Shown piece by piece: positions 1 to 6,997 of a stretch of DNA of 10,444 bases. The notes beneath the pieces were generated by a model. That model saw only the letters and a program-made list of their open reading frames with translations, searched no databases and was not told the origin of the DNA. Numbering within the stretch: position 1 is the first letter of the stretch; each line of letters starts with the position of its first letter. This DNA comes from Ruminococcaceae bacterium UBA1772. GTDB lineage: Bacteria > Bacillota > Clostridia > Oscillospirales > Acutalibacteraceae. The stretch lies in assembly GCA_002314645.1 (NCBI GenBank), contig DCGS01000049.1, forward strand, positions 3,276 through 13,719. Reading direction: 5' to 3'. The translations under genes and the position numbers were made by a program.

Positions 1-566
1 TTTTCATTGCAAGGCATACAAATAGGTGTTGCAAGTGTTGCAAGAAAAGTTGTGCTTGGTTTATTTAAAGATATTTCAAGCGTTGTGTCGTTTGGTGCAG
101 AAACAGAACTTATATATGAAAGAGTTTCTGCAAGAGCCGCGTTTGTATCTTTATCCATTGCACGTTTTAGTGCAAATTCAAAGTCGTATGCGGTTACATG
201 GGTTCCAAATGTGTCCTTGTAGTCTTCACCAAGCATATCTTCAAGACCGTTTGGAATATACCACTGAGCATCATTCCTTATATGGAATGTATATTTTGTT
301 TCATCTGAAGAAACGGTCCAACTATCTGCAACACCGTTTGTAATTTGGCCCTCGGAATTTATTCTTACGAGGCCTTCAAAGCAGTTGTTAATAATACTTT
401 CAAGGTCAAGGCCTGTTGCAATTTGAGGGTCGTAGCATGAAGGCGTTGAAGCAGAGAGCGGAAGCCTTATAGTTTTGGAGGTTTTTTTGTTGCAGGCCGA
501 AAGCATAGTTGTAAAAATGCAGATGACCATAAGAAGTGCAATACTTCTTTTTATTGTGTGTTGCAT
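1..566 (-). CDS. Extracellular solute-binding lipoprotein, family 5 (oligopeptide/dipeptide ABC transporter), 5' part only
   Basis: This is the N-terminal 188 codons of an open frame that runs off the left edge without a stop. The protein starts with a charged then hydrophobic signal ending in the lipobox L-S-A-C, which makes Cys25 the predicted lipidated residue; the mature protein would sit on the outer face of the membrane. The body shows hallmarks of the SBP_bac_5 (OppA/DppA) family. These are a CFEGLVR segment near residue 60, a GVADSW...S.DETKYTFHIR block with an aromatic W after it, and VTAYDFEFALKRAM near residues 129-142. The family captures peptides, or sometimes nickel or sugars, for an ABC importer; the ligand cannot be told from this part. 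AGGAGGT at 572-578 lies 5 bases upstream of the ATG and fixes the start. No permease genes are in view; they could lie to the left of the window. Confidence 0.9.
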   Translation of the reverse strand, partial: MQHTIKRSIALLMVICIFTTMLSACNKKTSKTIRLPLSASTPSCYDPQIATGLDLESIINNCFEGLVRINSEGQITNGVADSWTVSSDETKYTFHIRNDAQWYIPNGLEDMLGEDYKDTFGTHVTAYDFEFALKRAMDKDTNAALAETLSYISSVSAPNDTTLEISLNKPSTTFLATLATPICMPCNE

Positions 567-595
567 AAAATACCTCCTTTTTAAATCCAGGGTTT

Positions 596-604
596 ATTCT
601 ATCA
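596..604 (-). promoter_or_regulatory. Possible extended -10 promoter for the solute-binding lipoprotein gene
   Basis: Read on the minus strand the bases give TGATAGAAT, that is an extended -10 (TGn followed by TAGAAT), about 30 bases before the start codon. The -35 position, 17 bases further upstream, has only a poor match (TTTATT). This is a plausible but unproven promoter. Confidence 0.35.
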
Positions 605-644
605 TAAGAATCGATTTTAATAAATAGATAAAATAATTAATATA

Positions 645-653
645 TGGTAAAAT
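645..653 (+). promoter_or_regulatory. Possible extended -10 promoter for rmuC
   Basis: TGGTAAAAT fits an extended -10 element (TGn-TAAAAT). No -35 match lies 17 bases upstream, which extended -10 promoters tolerate. Transcription from here would begin near 660, upstream of the ribosome binding site at 666-675. It would exclude the upstream in-frame ATG at 644, which lies inside this element. Confidence 0.35.
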
Positions 654-682
654 ATTTCAAGTTAGAAAAGAGGTGCCCTAAA

Positions 683-1939
683 ATGGATGAAACATTACTC
701 GTAATTCTTTTTGCAATAATAATTATTCTTCTTTGTGTATGTATAGTTCTCCTACTAATGAATCGCAGAGCCATTAACTCTAAGCAGGATGACAGTGCTG
801 CATTAGGAGAAAAAATAGCTACTTTAAGAAACGATTTAATTGAAGGCTTTAGATATTCTCAGCAGACAGACGCGAACCTAAAAGAAAGCATTTCAAATAA
901 ACTGAACGAAATGACAAAGCAAAACTATGAAAATCAGTTGAACCTAGGTGAGCGTATTGGCCGTTCTCTTGGGGAAATTCGTGAAGCTAATGACAATGCA
1001 ATGACTAAAATGCAGGAGAGCAATGAGAAAAAGCTCGATCAAATGCGTCAGACGGTCGATGAAAAACTCACATCCACTCTTTCAACAAGACTGGACAGTT
1101 CCTTTAAAACCGTTTCGGAGCAGCTTGAAAATGTGTATAAATCGCTCGGTGAAATGAAAACTCTTTCTGAGGGTGTTACCACAAATGTTACATCTTTAAA
1201 CAGGGTGCTTACAAATGTTAAGGCGCGTGGTACTTGGGCGGAAGTCCAGCTGGAGGGAATTCTTGATCAAACAATTCCAAATATGTATGAGAAGAATTTT
1301 GCCACAATTCCAGGCAGTCAGGCTCGTGTAGAGTTCGCTGTAAAAATTCCAACTGGTGGAGACAGCAACAAGATTTCTTATTTGCCAATTGACTCAAAGT
1401 TTCCAATGGAGGATTACATAAGGCTGTGCGATGCATCCGACAGAGCCGATCCAGATGCACTTCAGTTAGCTCGTAAGGCACTGGAAGACAGGGTAAAACA
1501 AGAGGCGAAATCTATTCGTGGGTATATAAATGAACCTCTTACAACCCCATTTGCAATTATGTACCTAGCTACAGAGGGCCTCTACGCGGAAATTGCATCG
1601 TCTAGGAGCGGGATTGCTGAAAAAATTCAAAGTGACTATAACGTTATGATTGCAGGTCCCACAACAATTACTGCCCTTTTAAATTCCCTCTCCATGGGCT
1701 TTAGAGCAGTTGCCATAAATGACAAGGCAAATGAAGTTAGAGAATTGCTGTCGGCAACAAAGGCTCAGTACGACGTGTTTGGTGGCGTTCTTGAAAAGGC
1801 AAAGAAAAAGATTGAAGAGGCTGGAAATACACTTGGCGAGGCACAGCATAGAAACGATATTATTAGAAAGAAATTGAAAAATGTTGAAGATATAGATATT
1901 GCAAGCGCAGAAAAATATCTTGGGTCTGATTATTCTTGA
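683..1939 (+). CDS. rmuC: DNA recombination protein RmuC family, membrane-anchored
   Basis: The protein has 418 residues, close to the usual length for the family. A single membrane helix at about residues 4-26 is followed by a long, charged, heptad-like region (about 40-165), predicted coiled coil. The conserved RmuC domain follows from about 165 to 400. It begins at the RGTWAEVQLEGIL segment (Arg182-Trp185 region), which corresponds to the family's RGxWGExxLExIL signature, and continues through a KIPTGG...LPIDSKFPMEDYIRL block and a GPTTITALLNSL block. RmuC proteins limit recombination at inverted repeats and have a nuclease-like fold, but their exact biochemistry is unsettled. The start at 683 is chosen because AAAAGAGGTG (666-675) lies 7 bases before it and the membrane helix then begins at once. 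An in-frame ATG at 644 has no ribosome binding site. No clear terminator follows the gene. Confidence 0.93.
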   Translation: MDETLLVILFAIIIILLCVCIVLLLMNRRAINSKQDDSAALGEKIATLRNDLIEGFRYSQQTDANLKESISNKLNEMTKQNYENQLNLGERIGRSLGEIREANDNAMTKMQESNEKKLDQMRQTVDEKLTSTLSTRLDSSFKTVSEQLENVYKSLGEMKTLSEGVTTNVTSLNRVLTNVKARGTWAEVQLEGILDQTIPNMYEKNFATIPGSQARVEFAVKIPTGGDSNKISYLPIDSKFPMEDYIRLCDASDRADPDALQLARKALEDRVKQEAKSIRGYINEPLTTPFAIMYLATEGLYAEIASSRSGIAEKIQSDYNVMIAGPTTITALLNSLSMGFRAVAINDKANEVRELLSATKAQYDVFGGVLEKAKKKIEEAGNTLGEAQHRNDIIRKKLKNVEDIDIASAEKYLGSDYS

Positions 1940-1964
1940 CCATAACAAGTGTAATGTGTATAAT
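1936..1964 (+). promoter_or_regulatory. Sigma-A promoter for the GH3 gene
   Basis: TTGACC (1936-1941) and TATAAT (1959-1964) are separated by exactly 17 bases, which is close to consensus. The -35 box overlaps the rmuC stop codon at 1937-1939, so the glycosidase gene is independently expressed even though rmuC may read into it. The predicted transcript starts near 1971 and has a leader of about 55 bases. Confidence 0.75.
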
Positions 1965-2026
1965 TTTAACGTATATTTAAATGTATATTTTATGGCACTT
2001 CGGTAGTCTTTGAGGAGGATTCAAAA

Positions 2027-4507
2027 GTGGATTATAAATCTTGGTTTGGAAAGCTTTCACTCCGTGAAAAAGCTGAAATGCTTACAGGTGCAGATGCATG
2101 GCATACAGCACCAGTAATGCGTCTTGGTTTGCCATCAATAATGATGAGCGATGGACCTAATGGTCTTAGAAAAAAGGTTCAGCTTGGAAAGCTTAAAAGT
2201 GGCACAATAAAATCTGTATGCTACCCATCTGCAACAGCTCTTGCTGCATCTTGGGACAGAAGCCTTTTAGAAAATGTAGGTAAAACACTTGCAGATGAAT
2301 GCAAGGCAAATAGAGTATCTGTACTTCTTGGACCTGGTGTAAACATTAAGCGCTCACCACTCTGCGGAAGAAACTTTGAATATTATTCAGAGGATCCAAT
2401 TCTTGCAGGTGAACTTGCTGCTTCTTATATAAATGCGGTTCAGGCTCAGGGAATTGGTACATCACTCAAGCATTTTGCTGCTAATAATACAGAAGTTAAG
2501 AGAATGGCTTCAGATTCACTTGTTGATGAACGTGCTTTAAGAGAAATCTACCTCAAACCTTTTGAAATTGCAGTAAAGAAGGCACAGCCTTGGACTGTAA
2601 TGTGTGCTTATAATAAACTTAATGGTGTTTACTGCACAGAAAATGAAAAGTTAATTAACGGTATCCTTCGTGATGAATGGGGCTTTGAAGGCCTTGCAAT
2701 TAGCGACTGGGCTGCAATTAACGACAGAACAGATGCCCTTAAAGCTGGTCTTGATCTTGAAATGCCAGGTTCAGGTTATGTTTGTGTAAGTGAACTTGCT
2801 AAAGCATACCGTGAGGGCTACCTTTCAGAAGAAACAATTGATACTAGTGCACTTAGAGTATTTGATTTAGTTCAAAAGTCTGTTGATGAGCTTTCAAAGC
2901 CAGTTGAACCAGTTTCACTTGCTGAAAATCATAAGCGTGCAACAGAAATGGCACAGAGCTGTGCAGTACTCTTGAAGAATGAAATGAACGCTCTTCCAAT
3001 TAAGAAGGGACAGAGCATTGCAATCATTGGTGAAAGAGCAAAGAAGCCAATGTATCAGGGCTATGGTAGTGCTTGTGTTAACTCATATAAGGTTGACAAC
3101 GTTCTTGATGCATTATCTGCACTTGACGTTCCTTATGTTTATTCACAGGGATATAGACTTGCATCAGAAGACATTATTGATCCAATGTTAATTAACGATG
3201 CTTGCGTTGCAGCAGCAAACAATAGCGTTGCTGTAGTATTCGTAAGCTGTTCTGAACTTGATGCATCTGAAGCATCTGATAGAAAGAGCTTAAAGCTTCC
3301 TTTACCACAGACAGAATTAATTTCTGCAGTATGTAAGGCTAACCCAAATACTGTTGTAATTCTTTCTTCCGGTAGCGTTGTTGAAATGCCATGGGTTAAT
3401 GAGCCAAAGGCTATTATGCAGACATACTTCCTTGGTGAAGGTGCTGGTATGGCAATTGCAAAGCTCATTATGGGTATTGTATCTCCTTCTGGTAAGCTCC
3501 CTGAAACTTACCCAATTAGAATGGAAGACACTCCATGTCCAAATAACTATCAGACAGATGAAAACGGACGCGTTCTTTATAAAGAAAGCATCTATGTTGG
3601 ATACAGATATTACGACAAGACTGGAACTCCTGTTCTTTTCCCATTTGGTCATGGCCTTTCATATTCAAAGTTTGACTATTCAAACCTTGAAATTCAAGTA
3701 CAGAGAATTACTCCAAAAGATACAGTAAAACTCTCATTTGATATTGCAAATACAGGTTCAGTAAAAGCTGCTGAAATTGCACAGATTTATGTAGGCAAAA
3801 AAGATTCTTTAGTTTACAGAGCACCTAAGGAACTCAAGGAGTTCGTAAAGGTTGAAATTAATCCTGGTGACAAGAAGCACATATCTATTGAACTTACAAG
3901 CGATGCATTCAAGTACTACAGCACAGAACTTCATGACTGGGTAATTGAAGATGGTGAGTATGATATTTATATTGGTGCATCAAGTGCAGATATAAGACTC
4001 ACTGGAAAAGTTGCTATGAGAGATGGCGACGACCTTGCAGCAGAAGTAGATTATATGTATGCAGCACCTAAGTACTTCAATGGTGACATTAAGAATGTTA
4101 CAGATAACGACTTTGAAGACATCTTTAGAAAGTATTTAGATGACTATCTTCCAGATTATGATGAAGGAAGAGTTACTGCAGAAGAGTGTCTTTCTGACGC
4201 AACAAGAATGCCAGCTGGTCGTATGATTAATAGTGCAATTGAAATGATTCTTCAAAAGGCGCTTGAAAATGATCCAGTTACACGCGAAATTGTATATAAC
4301 TCAGTTATGAATATTCCAATTAAACGTTTTGAGGCTGGTACATCAGGCGTTTGTTCTAAGACAATGATTGATGGTATAGTTCATTTGATTAATAGTAAAT
4401 CTGGACTTGAGACTGCAAGAATTATTGCACAGGGTCTTCCAAGAACATTAATAAATGTTGGAATGCCAATGCTTAAAAAGGCTGCAGAAAAGAAATCTAG
4501 AGTATAA
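2027..4507 (+). CDS. Glycoside hydrolase family 3, beta-glucosidase type, cytoplasmic
   Basis: The 826-residue protein has the three-domain GH3 layout plus an extra tail. The N-terminal barrel (about 1-290) includes MSDGPNGLR, GPGVNIKRSPLCGRNFEYYSEDP, the KHFAANN motif and the nucleophile motif AISDWAA with Asp227. The C-terminal alpha/beta domain (about 310-535) contains SELDASEASDRKSLKLP, where Glu415 aligns with the general acid/base of family members that carry an EGxDR motif. A fibronectin III-like domain follows (about 540-655). The last ~160 residues are helical and include a PIKRFEAGTSG...LINS stretch. No signal peptide is present, so imported oligosaccharides or glycosides are the likely substrates. 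The enzyme removes terminal non-reducing sugars, usually beta-glucose, though xylose or other specificities exist in the family. The start codon is GTG, with GAGGAGG (2012-2018) 8 bases upstream. Confidence 0.93.
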   Translation: MDYKSWFGKLSLREKAEMLTGADAWHTAPVMRLGLPSIMMSDGPNGLRKKVQLGKLKSGTIKSVCYPSATALAASWDRSLLENVGKTLADECKANRVSVLLGPGVNIKRSPLCGRNFEYYSEDPILAGELAASYINAVQAQGIGTSLKHFAANNTEVKRMASDSLVDERALREIYLKPFEIAVKKAQPWTVMCAYNKLNGVYCTENEKLINGILRDEWGFEGLAISDWAAINDRTDALKAGLDLEMPGSGYVCVSELAKAYREGYLSEETIDTSALRVFDLVQKSVDELSKPVEPVSLAENHKRATEMAQSCAVLLKNEMNALPIKKGQSIAIIGERAKKPMYQGYGSACVNSYKVDNVLDALSALDVPYVYSQGYRLASEDIIDPMLINDACVAAANNSVAVVFVSCSELDASEASDRKSLKLPLPQTELISAVCKANPNTVVILSSGSVVEMPWVNEPKAIMQTYFLGEGAGMAIAKLIMGIVSPSGKLPETYPIRMEDTPCPNNYQTDENGRVLYKESIYVGYRYYDKTGTPVLFPFGHGLSYSKFDYSNLEIQVQRITPKDTVKLSFDIANTGSVKAAEIAQIYVGKKDSLVYRAPKELKEFVKVEINPGDKKHISIELTSDAFKYYSTELHDWVIEDGEYDIYIGASSADIRLTGKVAMRDGDDLAAEVDYMYAAPKYFNGDIKNVTDNDFEDIFRKYLDDYLPDYDEGRVTAEECLSDATRMPAGRMINSAIEMILQKALENDPVTREIVYNSVMNIPIKRFEAGTSGVCSKTMIDGIVHLINSKSGLETARIIAQGLPRTLINVGMPMLKKAAEKKSRV

Positions 4508-4511
4508 AAAT

Positions 4512-4537
4512 AAGACCCGCTTTTAGGAGCGGGTCTT
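4512..4537. terminator. Bidirectional rho-independent terminator between GH3 and the M28-like gene
   Basis: A perfect 10-base-pair stem, AAGACCCGCT (4512-4521) with AGCGGGTCTT (4528-4537), has a 6-base loop. T-rich sequence follows on the plus strand (TTTATTATTT) and A-rich sequence precedes it, so it can stop the GH3 transcript and also the convergent transcript from the minus strand. Confidence 0.92.
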
Positions 4538-4550
4538 TTATTATTTATAT

Positions 4551-5759
4551 TTACTTATTAATAGAATCTGTTGCAATAATTGTTTCAAGAATTATTTTCA
4601 TTACAGGTTCAATTGCTTTAGGGCTTGTCTTATCTATTGTGTCGTCCATGTTTCTATAGAATTCAGGAGCATCATTTGTAAGAGAGGTAATTGTTGCGTG
4701 TGAGAACTTATTCTTCTTGAACACTTTAGCTGTACCCTTAACAAATGATGGTTTGTTGTTTAAAAGAGTAATTTCAGACTTAGAAGCTGCTTCGTTTAAA
4801 GCCTTTCCAAGTTTTCTATTACTTGAAACAACTGAAATGGTGTTTTGATCAAAAATTGAGTCTACAGAAATTACTGATGTATCAATATCATTTGCAAGAT
4901 TTGCGTGTGCGTGACAAAATGCCTTTACGCCAGCAAGGTTTGCGTTCTTTGAACCAGTAAGAAGAATATCTACTTCTGTGTTCTGTAACTTTGTTTCAGT
5001 TACTGACATATATCTTGCTGCACCACATACAAGGTAGGCTCCAACAAGGTTGTCTACACATCCAGGAGTGCTTGCAGATGCATTAACAGTTCTTGATAAA
5101 ACAATTGGAACAATTGCAAACAAAGCAGTAATAAATCCAATGTATGCCACAATGCTTGTTTCAAACAATTCAAGAGTTCCATTTTCATTTAAGAACATTA
5201 CTATTGCGAATGCAGTTTGAAGAATGATTAGAATAAGATTAAGAACTTTAAGAAGACTTTCTGTCTTTCTTGAAATCTTTCTATTGAAAGGAGCATCTAA
5301 ATTTGCCTCAAGAATAATTCTTTTTGTTGTTTCTTCTGTTGGCTTTATAGTTGCATAAACATTTGAACCTGTAGCTTTCTTTGATGTTCCACCAAATACT
5401 CCAAAATGAGCAAGAAGTGCAAGCACTGAGAAAATTGCTGAAGCAATGTAGAGAATTGAGTATTCAAGGAATGGCGCAGCAATGATTCCAGCTACTGAAA
5501 TTAACATAAAAATGAAAACGAGCAAATTAGAAAGGATGTACGCTTTTTGTCTTGCCTCGAAAGATTCAACTAAAACGCTGTCACAAAACTCACCCAGATC
5601 AGCCTTTAATGTATCTGCAAGAAGGGCTGTGCCTTCTCCACAAGGCTGTCTTTTGTTGTTTTTTGGATCAGCTGCAAACTTTTGGGCAGAACGAAAAGCG
5701 TAGTTACAGCATTCTCTTTCTTTGCCCGCATGAACTGTATTTGTTTCCATATTATCCAT
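4551..5759 (-). CDS. Four-helix membrane protein with a degenerate M28 peptidase-like domain
   Basis: The 402-residue protein shows three M28-like pieces interrupted by membrane helices. Residues 20-70 resemble the N-terminal part of M28 proteins (DPKN..RQPCGEG...ADTLK...VESF). Two helix pairs lie at about 75-120 and 169-222. Between and after them are ANLDAP (153-157, where M28 has AHxDS), GCVDNLVGAYL (233-243, M28 GAxDNxSG), LLTGSKNANLAGVKAF (266-281, M28 xxGEExGLxGSxAY), VISVDSI (297-302) and YRNMDDTIDKTSPKAIEPV (368-386, M28 YHTxxDTxDxxxxxxL). His153, the Glu-Glu pair at 271-272 and the last His at 369 are replaced by Asn, Lys-Asn and Arg. Asp236 and perhaps Asp300 remain. A working zinc aminopeptidase is therefore unlikely; a binding or scaffold role is my inference. 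GGAGG at 5765-5769, 5 bases upstream, supports the first ATG over the one at 5750. Confidence 0.75.
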   Translation of the reverse strand: MDNMETNTVHAGKERECCNYAFRSAQKFAADPKNNKRQPCGEGTALLADTLKADLGEFCDSVLVESFEARQKAYILSNLLVFIFMLISVAGIIAAPFLEYSILYIASAIFSVLALLAHFGVFGGTSKKATGSNVYATIKPTEETTKRIILEANLDAPFNRKISRKTESLLKVLNLILIILQTAFAIVMFLNENGTLELFETSIVAYIGFITALFAIVPIVLSRTVNASASTPGCVDNLVGAYLVCGAARYMSVTETKLQNTEVDILLTGSKNANLAGVKAFCHAHANLANDIDTSVISVDSIFDQNTISVVSSNRKLGKALNEAASKSEITLLNNKPSFVKGTAKVFKKNKFSHATITSLTNDAPEFYRNMDDTIDKTSPKAIEPVMKIILETIIATDSINK

Positions 5760-5792
5760 GACGTCCTCCGTATAATATATATTATATACATT

Positions 5793-5820
5793 ATTATACG
5801 TAAGGTAGTCGAAAAGTCAA
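5793..5820 (-). promoter_or_regulatory. Sigma-A promoter for the M28-like membrane protein gene
   Basis: On the minus strand TTGACT (5815-5820) and TATAAT (5793-5798) are separated by 16 bases, close to consensus. The start codon is about 35 bases downstream. The -10 box is part of an 8-base inverted repeat, CGTATAAT (5769-5776) with ATTATACG (5793-5800), so the early transcript and the promoter are symmetrical around an AT-rich centre. Confidence 0.75.
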
Positions 5821-5821
5821 A

Positions 5822-5835
5822 TTAACGGTCGTTAA
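5822..5835. promoter_or_regulatory. Palindrome next to the promoter, possible operator
   Basis: TTAACG-GT-CGTTAA is a perfect 6+6 inverted repeat with a 2-base centre. It begins one base upstream of the -35 box of the minus-strand promoter (5815-5820), a position typical for an activator or repressor site. The regulator is not identifiable. Its spacing does not fit the redox regulator Rex. Confidence 0.4.
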
Positions 5836-6124
5836 CAAATTATTCATTTTTGTTCATATTTAGGCCTGAAAAATTGAAAAAATAGACCTTAGGTGTCCTA
5901 AAATCAAGGATTTTATTGTGATATTGTCAAAATATTGCTTGCTTTGCATCATATTCTGATATTTGATGGCCTAAATAACGTAGAATTAGGATTTATTCGA
6001 CCATACAACCGACTAAAATGTTAATAATCTAACAGAATTCGTTATCAAAACTATCAACTTGAAGCCTTGGCTAGATGGGAGTTTTGTATATTTTGCCGAA
6101 AGTTTAAAATCTGTTCATTTTTTG
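5836..6124. other. Long non-coding stretch rich in inverted repeats
   Basis: No credible coding frame is present between the two divergent promoters. Three symmetrical elements are visible. One is a 10-base perfect inverted repeat, TATTTAGGCC (5857-5866) with GGCCTAAATA (5968-5977), enclosing 101 bases. Inside it lie a small hairpin, TAAAATC-AAG-GATTTTA (5899-5915), an ACCT-T-AGGT palindrome (5886-5894) and CATCA/TGATG (5947-5968). A separate stem is CAAAACT (6046-6052) with AGTTTTG (6080-6086), enclosing AGCC-TT-GGCT (6063-6072). The TTTAGG/CCTAAA motif recurs near 5860, 5897 and 5970. The stretch could hold a small RNA or several regulator sites; no known riboswitch class was recognised. 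Confidence 0.45.
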
Positions 6125-6153
6125 TTGACAAATTATGTACTCGGTTGTAAAGT
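6125..6153 (+). promoter_or_regulatory. Promoter for the stalked surface protein gene
   Basis: A perfect -35 TTGACA (6125-6130) is followed after 17 bases by TAAAGT (6148-6153), a moderate -10. TATAAC at 6153-6158 looks better but would need a 22-base spacer. Transcription would begin near 6160, giving a leader of about 60 bases. Confidence 0.6.
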
Positions 6154-6219
6154 ATAACTGTAAGCGAAGGGAACTTCAGTTCAAATTGTTTAATTCAAAT
6201 ATGAAAGGATATGATTCCA

Positions 6220-6813
6220 ATGGCAAAGAAAATCATCAGCCTTGTAATTGCTCTCGCTGTAGTATTCAGCGTAGCTACATGTGCTCTTTCAGTTTCAGCT
6301 CATTCATCATTCACAAAGCCTGAAGCTGGTATTTCATTCGATCTTAGCAAGATTAAGAACCTCTTCGACCCAAGCAAGTGGATCCAGATTCCATCAGTTG
6401 GTGACAAGGATAAGGATTGTCCTGTAAAGGATACAGTATCAAACGTTGTTGACAAAGTTCAGGACGCTGTTGATTCTGCAAACAAAGAAGATAGAGAGCC
6501 ACTCGTTGACTTCTACTTCGACTATGATGTAGTAAGAACACTTAAGTGGGGCATCCGTTTTGGTCATGTTCCAGAGACAACAACAGAAGTTGTTACAGAG
6601 CCAGTTGTTGAAGAAGAAACAACAGAAGCAACAACTGAGCAGCAGGTAACAATCGAAGAGGAAACTCCTCTTGCACCAACAGTAGTTGTAACAGACGCAG
6701 CTCCTCTTGCTGACGTTGAAGAAGTTGCAAACACAGGTGATGCTGGTGTTGCTACAATCGTAGCTCTTTCAGCTGTATCTGCAGCTGCATTCGTAGTAGC
6801 TAAGAAGAAATAA
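6220..6813 (+). CDS. Secreted stalked protein with NTGD sorting-signal-like C-terminus, function unknown
   Basis: The 197-residue protein is not recognised as a named family. Residues 1-27 are a signal peptide (MAKK, hydrophobic core, SVSA before the likely cleavage after Ala27). A small domain of about 30-116 carries DLSKIKNLFDPSKW, a stretch with many Val and Asp, and FYFDYDVVRTLKWGIRFGH. Residues 117-166 are a Thr/Glu/Val/Pro-rich stalk. The tail, VANTGDAG (169-176), then a hydrophobic span of about 20 residues, then KKK, has the layout of a sortase signal, with VANTG in place of LPxTG. It is probably displayed at the cell surface, either sortase-linked or held by the C-terminal helix. The ATG at 6220 is chosen because AAAGGA (6204-6209) is 10 bases before it. 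The ATG at 6211 would sit almost on that site. Codon use is even and biased, suggesting good expression. Confidence 0.8.
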   Translation: MAKKIISLVIALAVVFSVATCALSVSAHSSFTKPEAGISFDLSKIKNLFDPSKWIQIPSVGDKDKDCPVKDTVSNVVDKVQDAVDSANKEDREPLVDFYFDYDVVRTLKWGIRFGHVPETTTEVVTEPVVEEETTEATTEQQVTIEEETPLAPTVVVTDAAPLADVEEVANTGDAGVATIVALSAVSAAAFVVAKKK

Positions 6814-6844
6814 TCTAAGCTATAAACGAAATTAAATCAATAAT

Positions 6845-6871
6845 AAAAGCGGAGGATTTTCCTCCGCTTTT
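6845..6871 (+). terminator. Rho-independent terminator of the surface protein gene
   Basis: AAAAGCGGAGGA (6845-6856) and TCCTCCGCTTTT (6860-6871) form a perfect 12-base-pair stem with a 3-base loop. A run of four T falls in the distal arm and a T-rich stretch follows. It lies 31 bases after the stop codon. Confidence 0.93.
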
Positions 6872-6951
6872 GTATGATTTTACTTATCAAAACAATTTGA
6901 ACTTTAATTTCTTTTCTCGCTAACAATTGTAATTATTAATTAATGCTTACA

Positions 6952-6982
6952 AAAAGCCCCGGAACATTGTTCCGGGGCTTTT
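6952..6982 (-). terminator. Rho-independent terminator of the MoeB-like gene, probably bidirectional
   Basis: A 14-base-pair perfect stem (6952-6965 with 6969-6982) is built around GCCCCGGAAC and has a 3-base loop. On the minus strand it begins 15 bases after the stop codon at 6998 and continues into TTTTT (complement of 6951-6955). T-rich sequence also follows on the plus strand, so it can act as a second barrier to transcription from the left. Confidence 0.92.
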
Positions 6983-6997
6983 CTTATGTTTATTTAA

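Noticed and set aside
644..682. Longer start for rmuC at 644
   Set aside because: It has no ribosome binding site and overlaps a likely extended -10 element. The ATG at 683 has a well spaced site, and the membrane helix then begins directly.
5822..5840. Rex (redox repressor) site
   Set aside because: GTTAACAA resembles a Rex half-site, but the two TTAA units are 6 bases apart rather than 4 and the outer TTG/CAA is present on one side only.
6220..6300. Lipoprotein signal in the surface protein (VATC at residues 18-21)
   Set aside because: Thr at the position before Cys does not fit a lipobox, and a good signal peptidase I site (SVSA) follows a few residues later.
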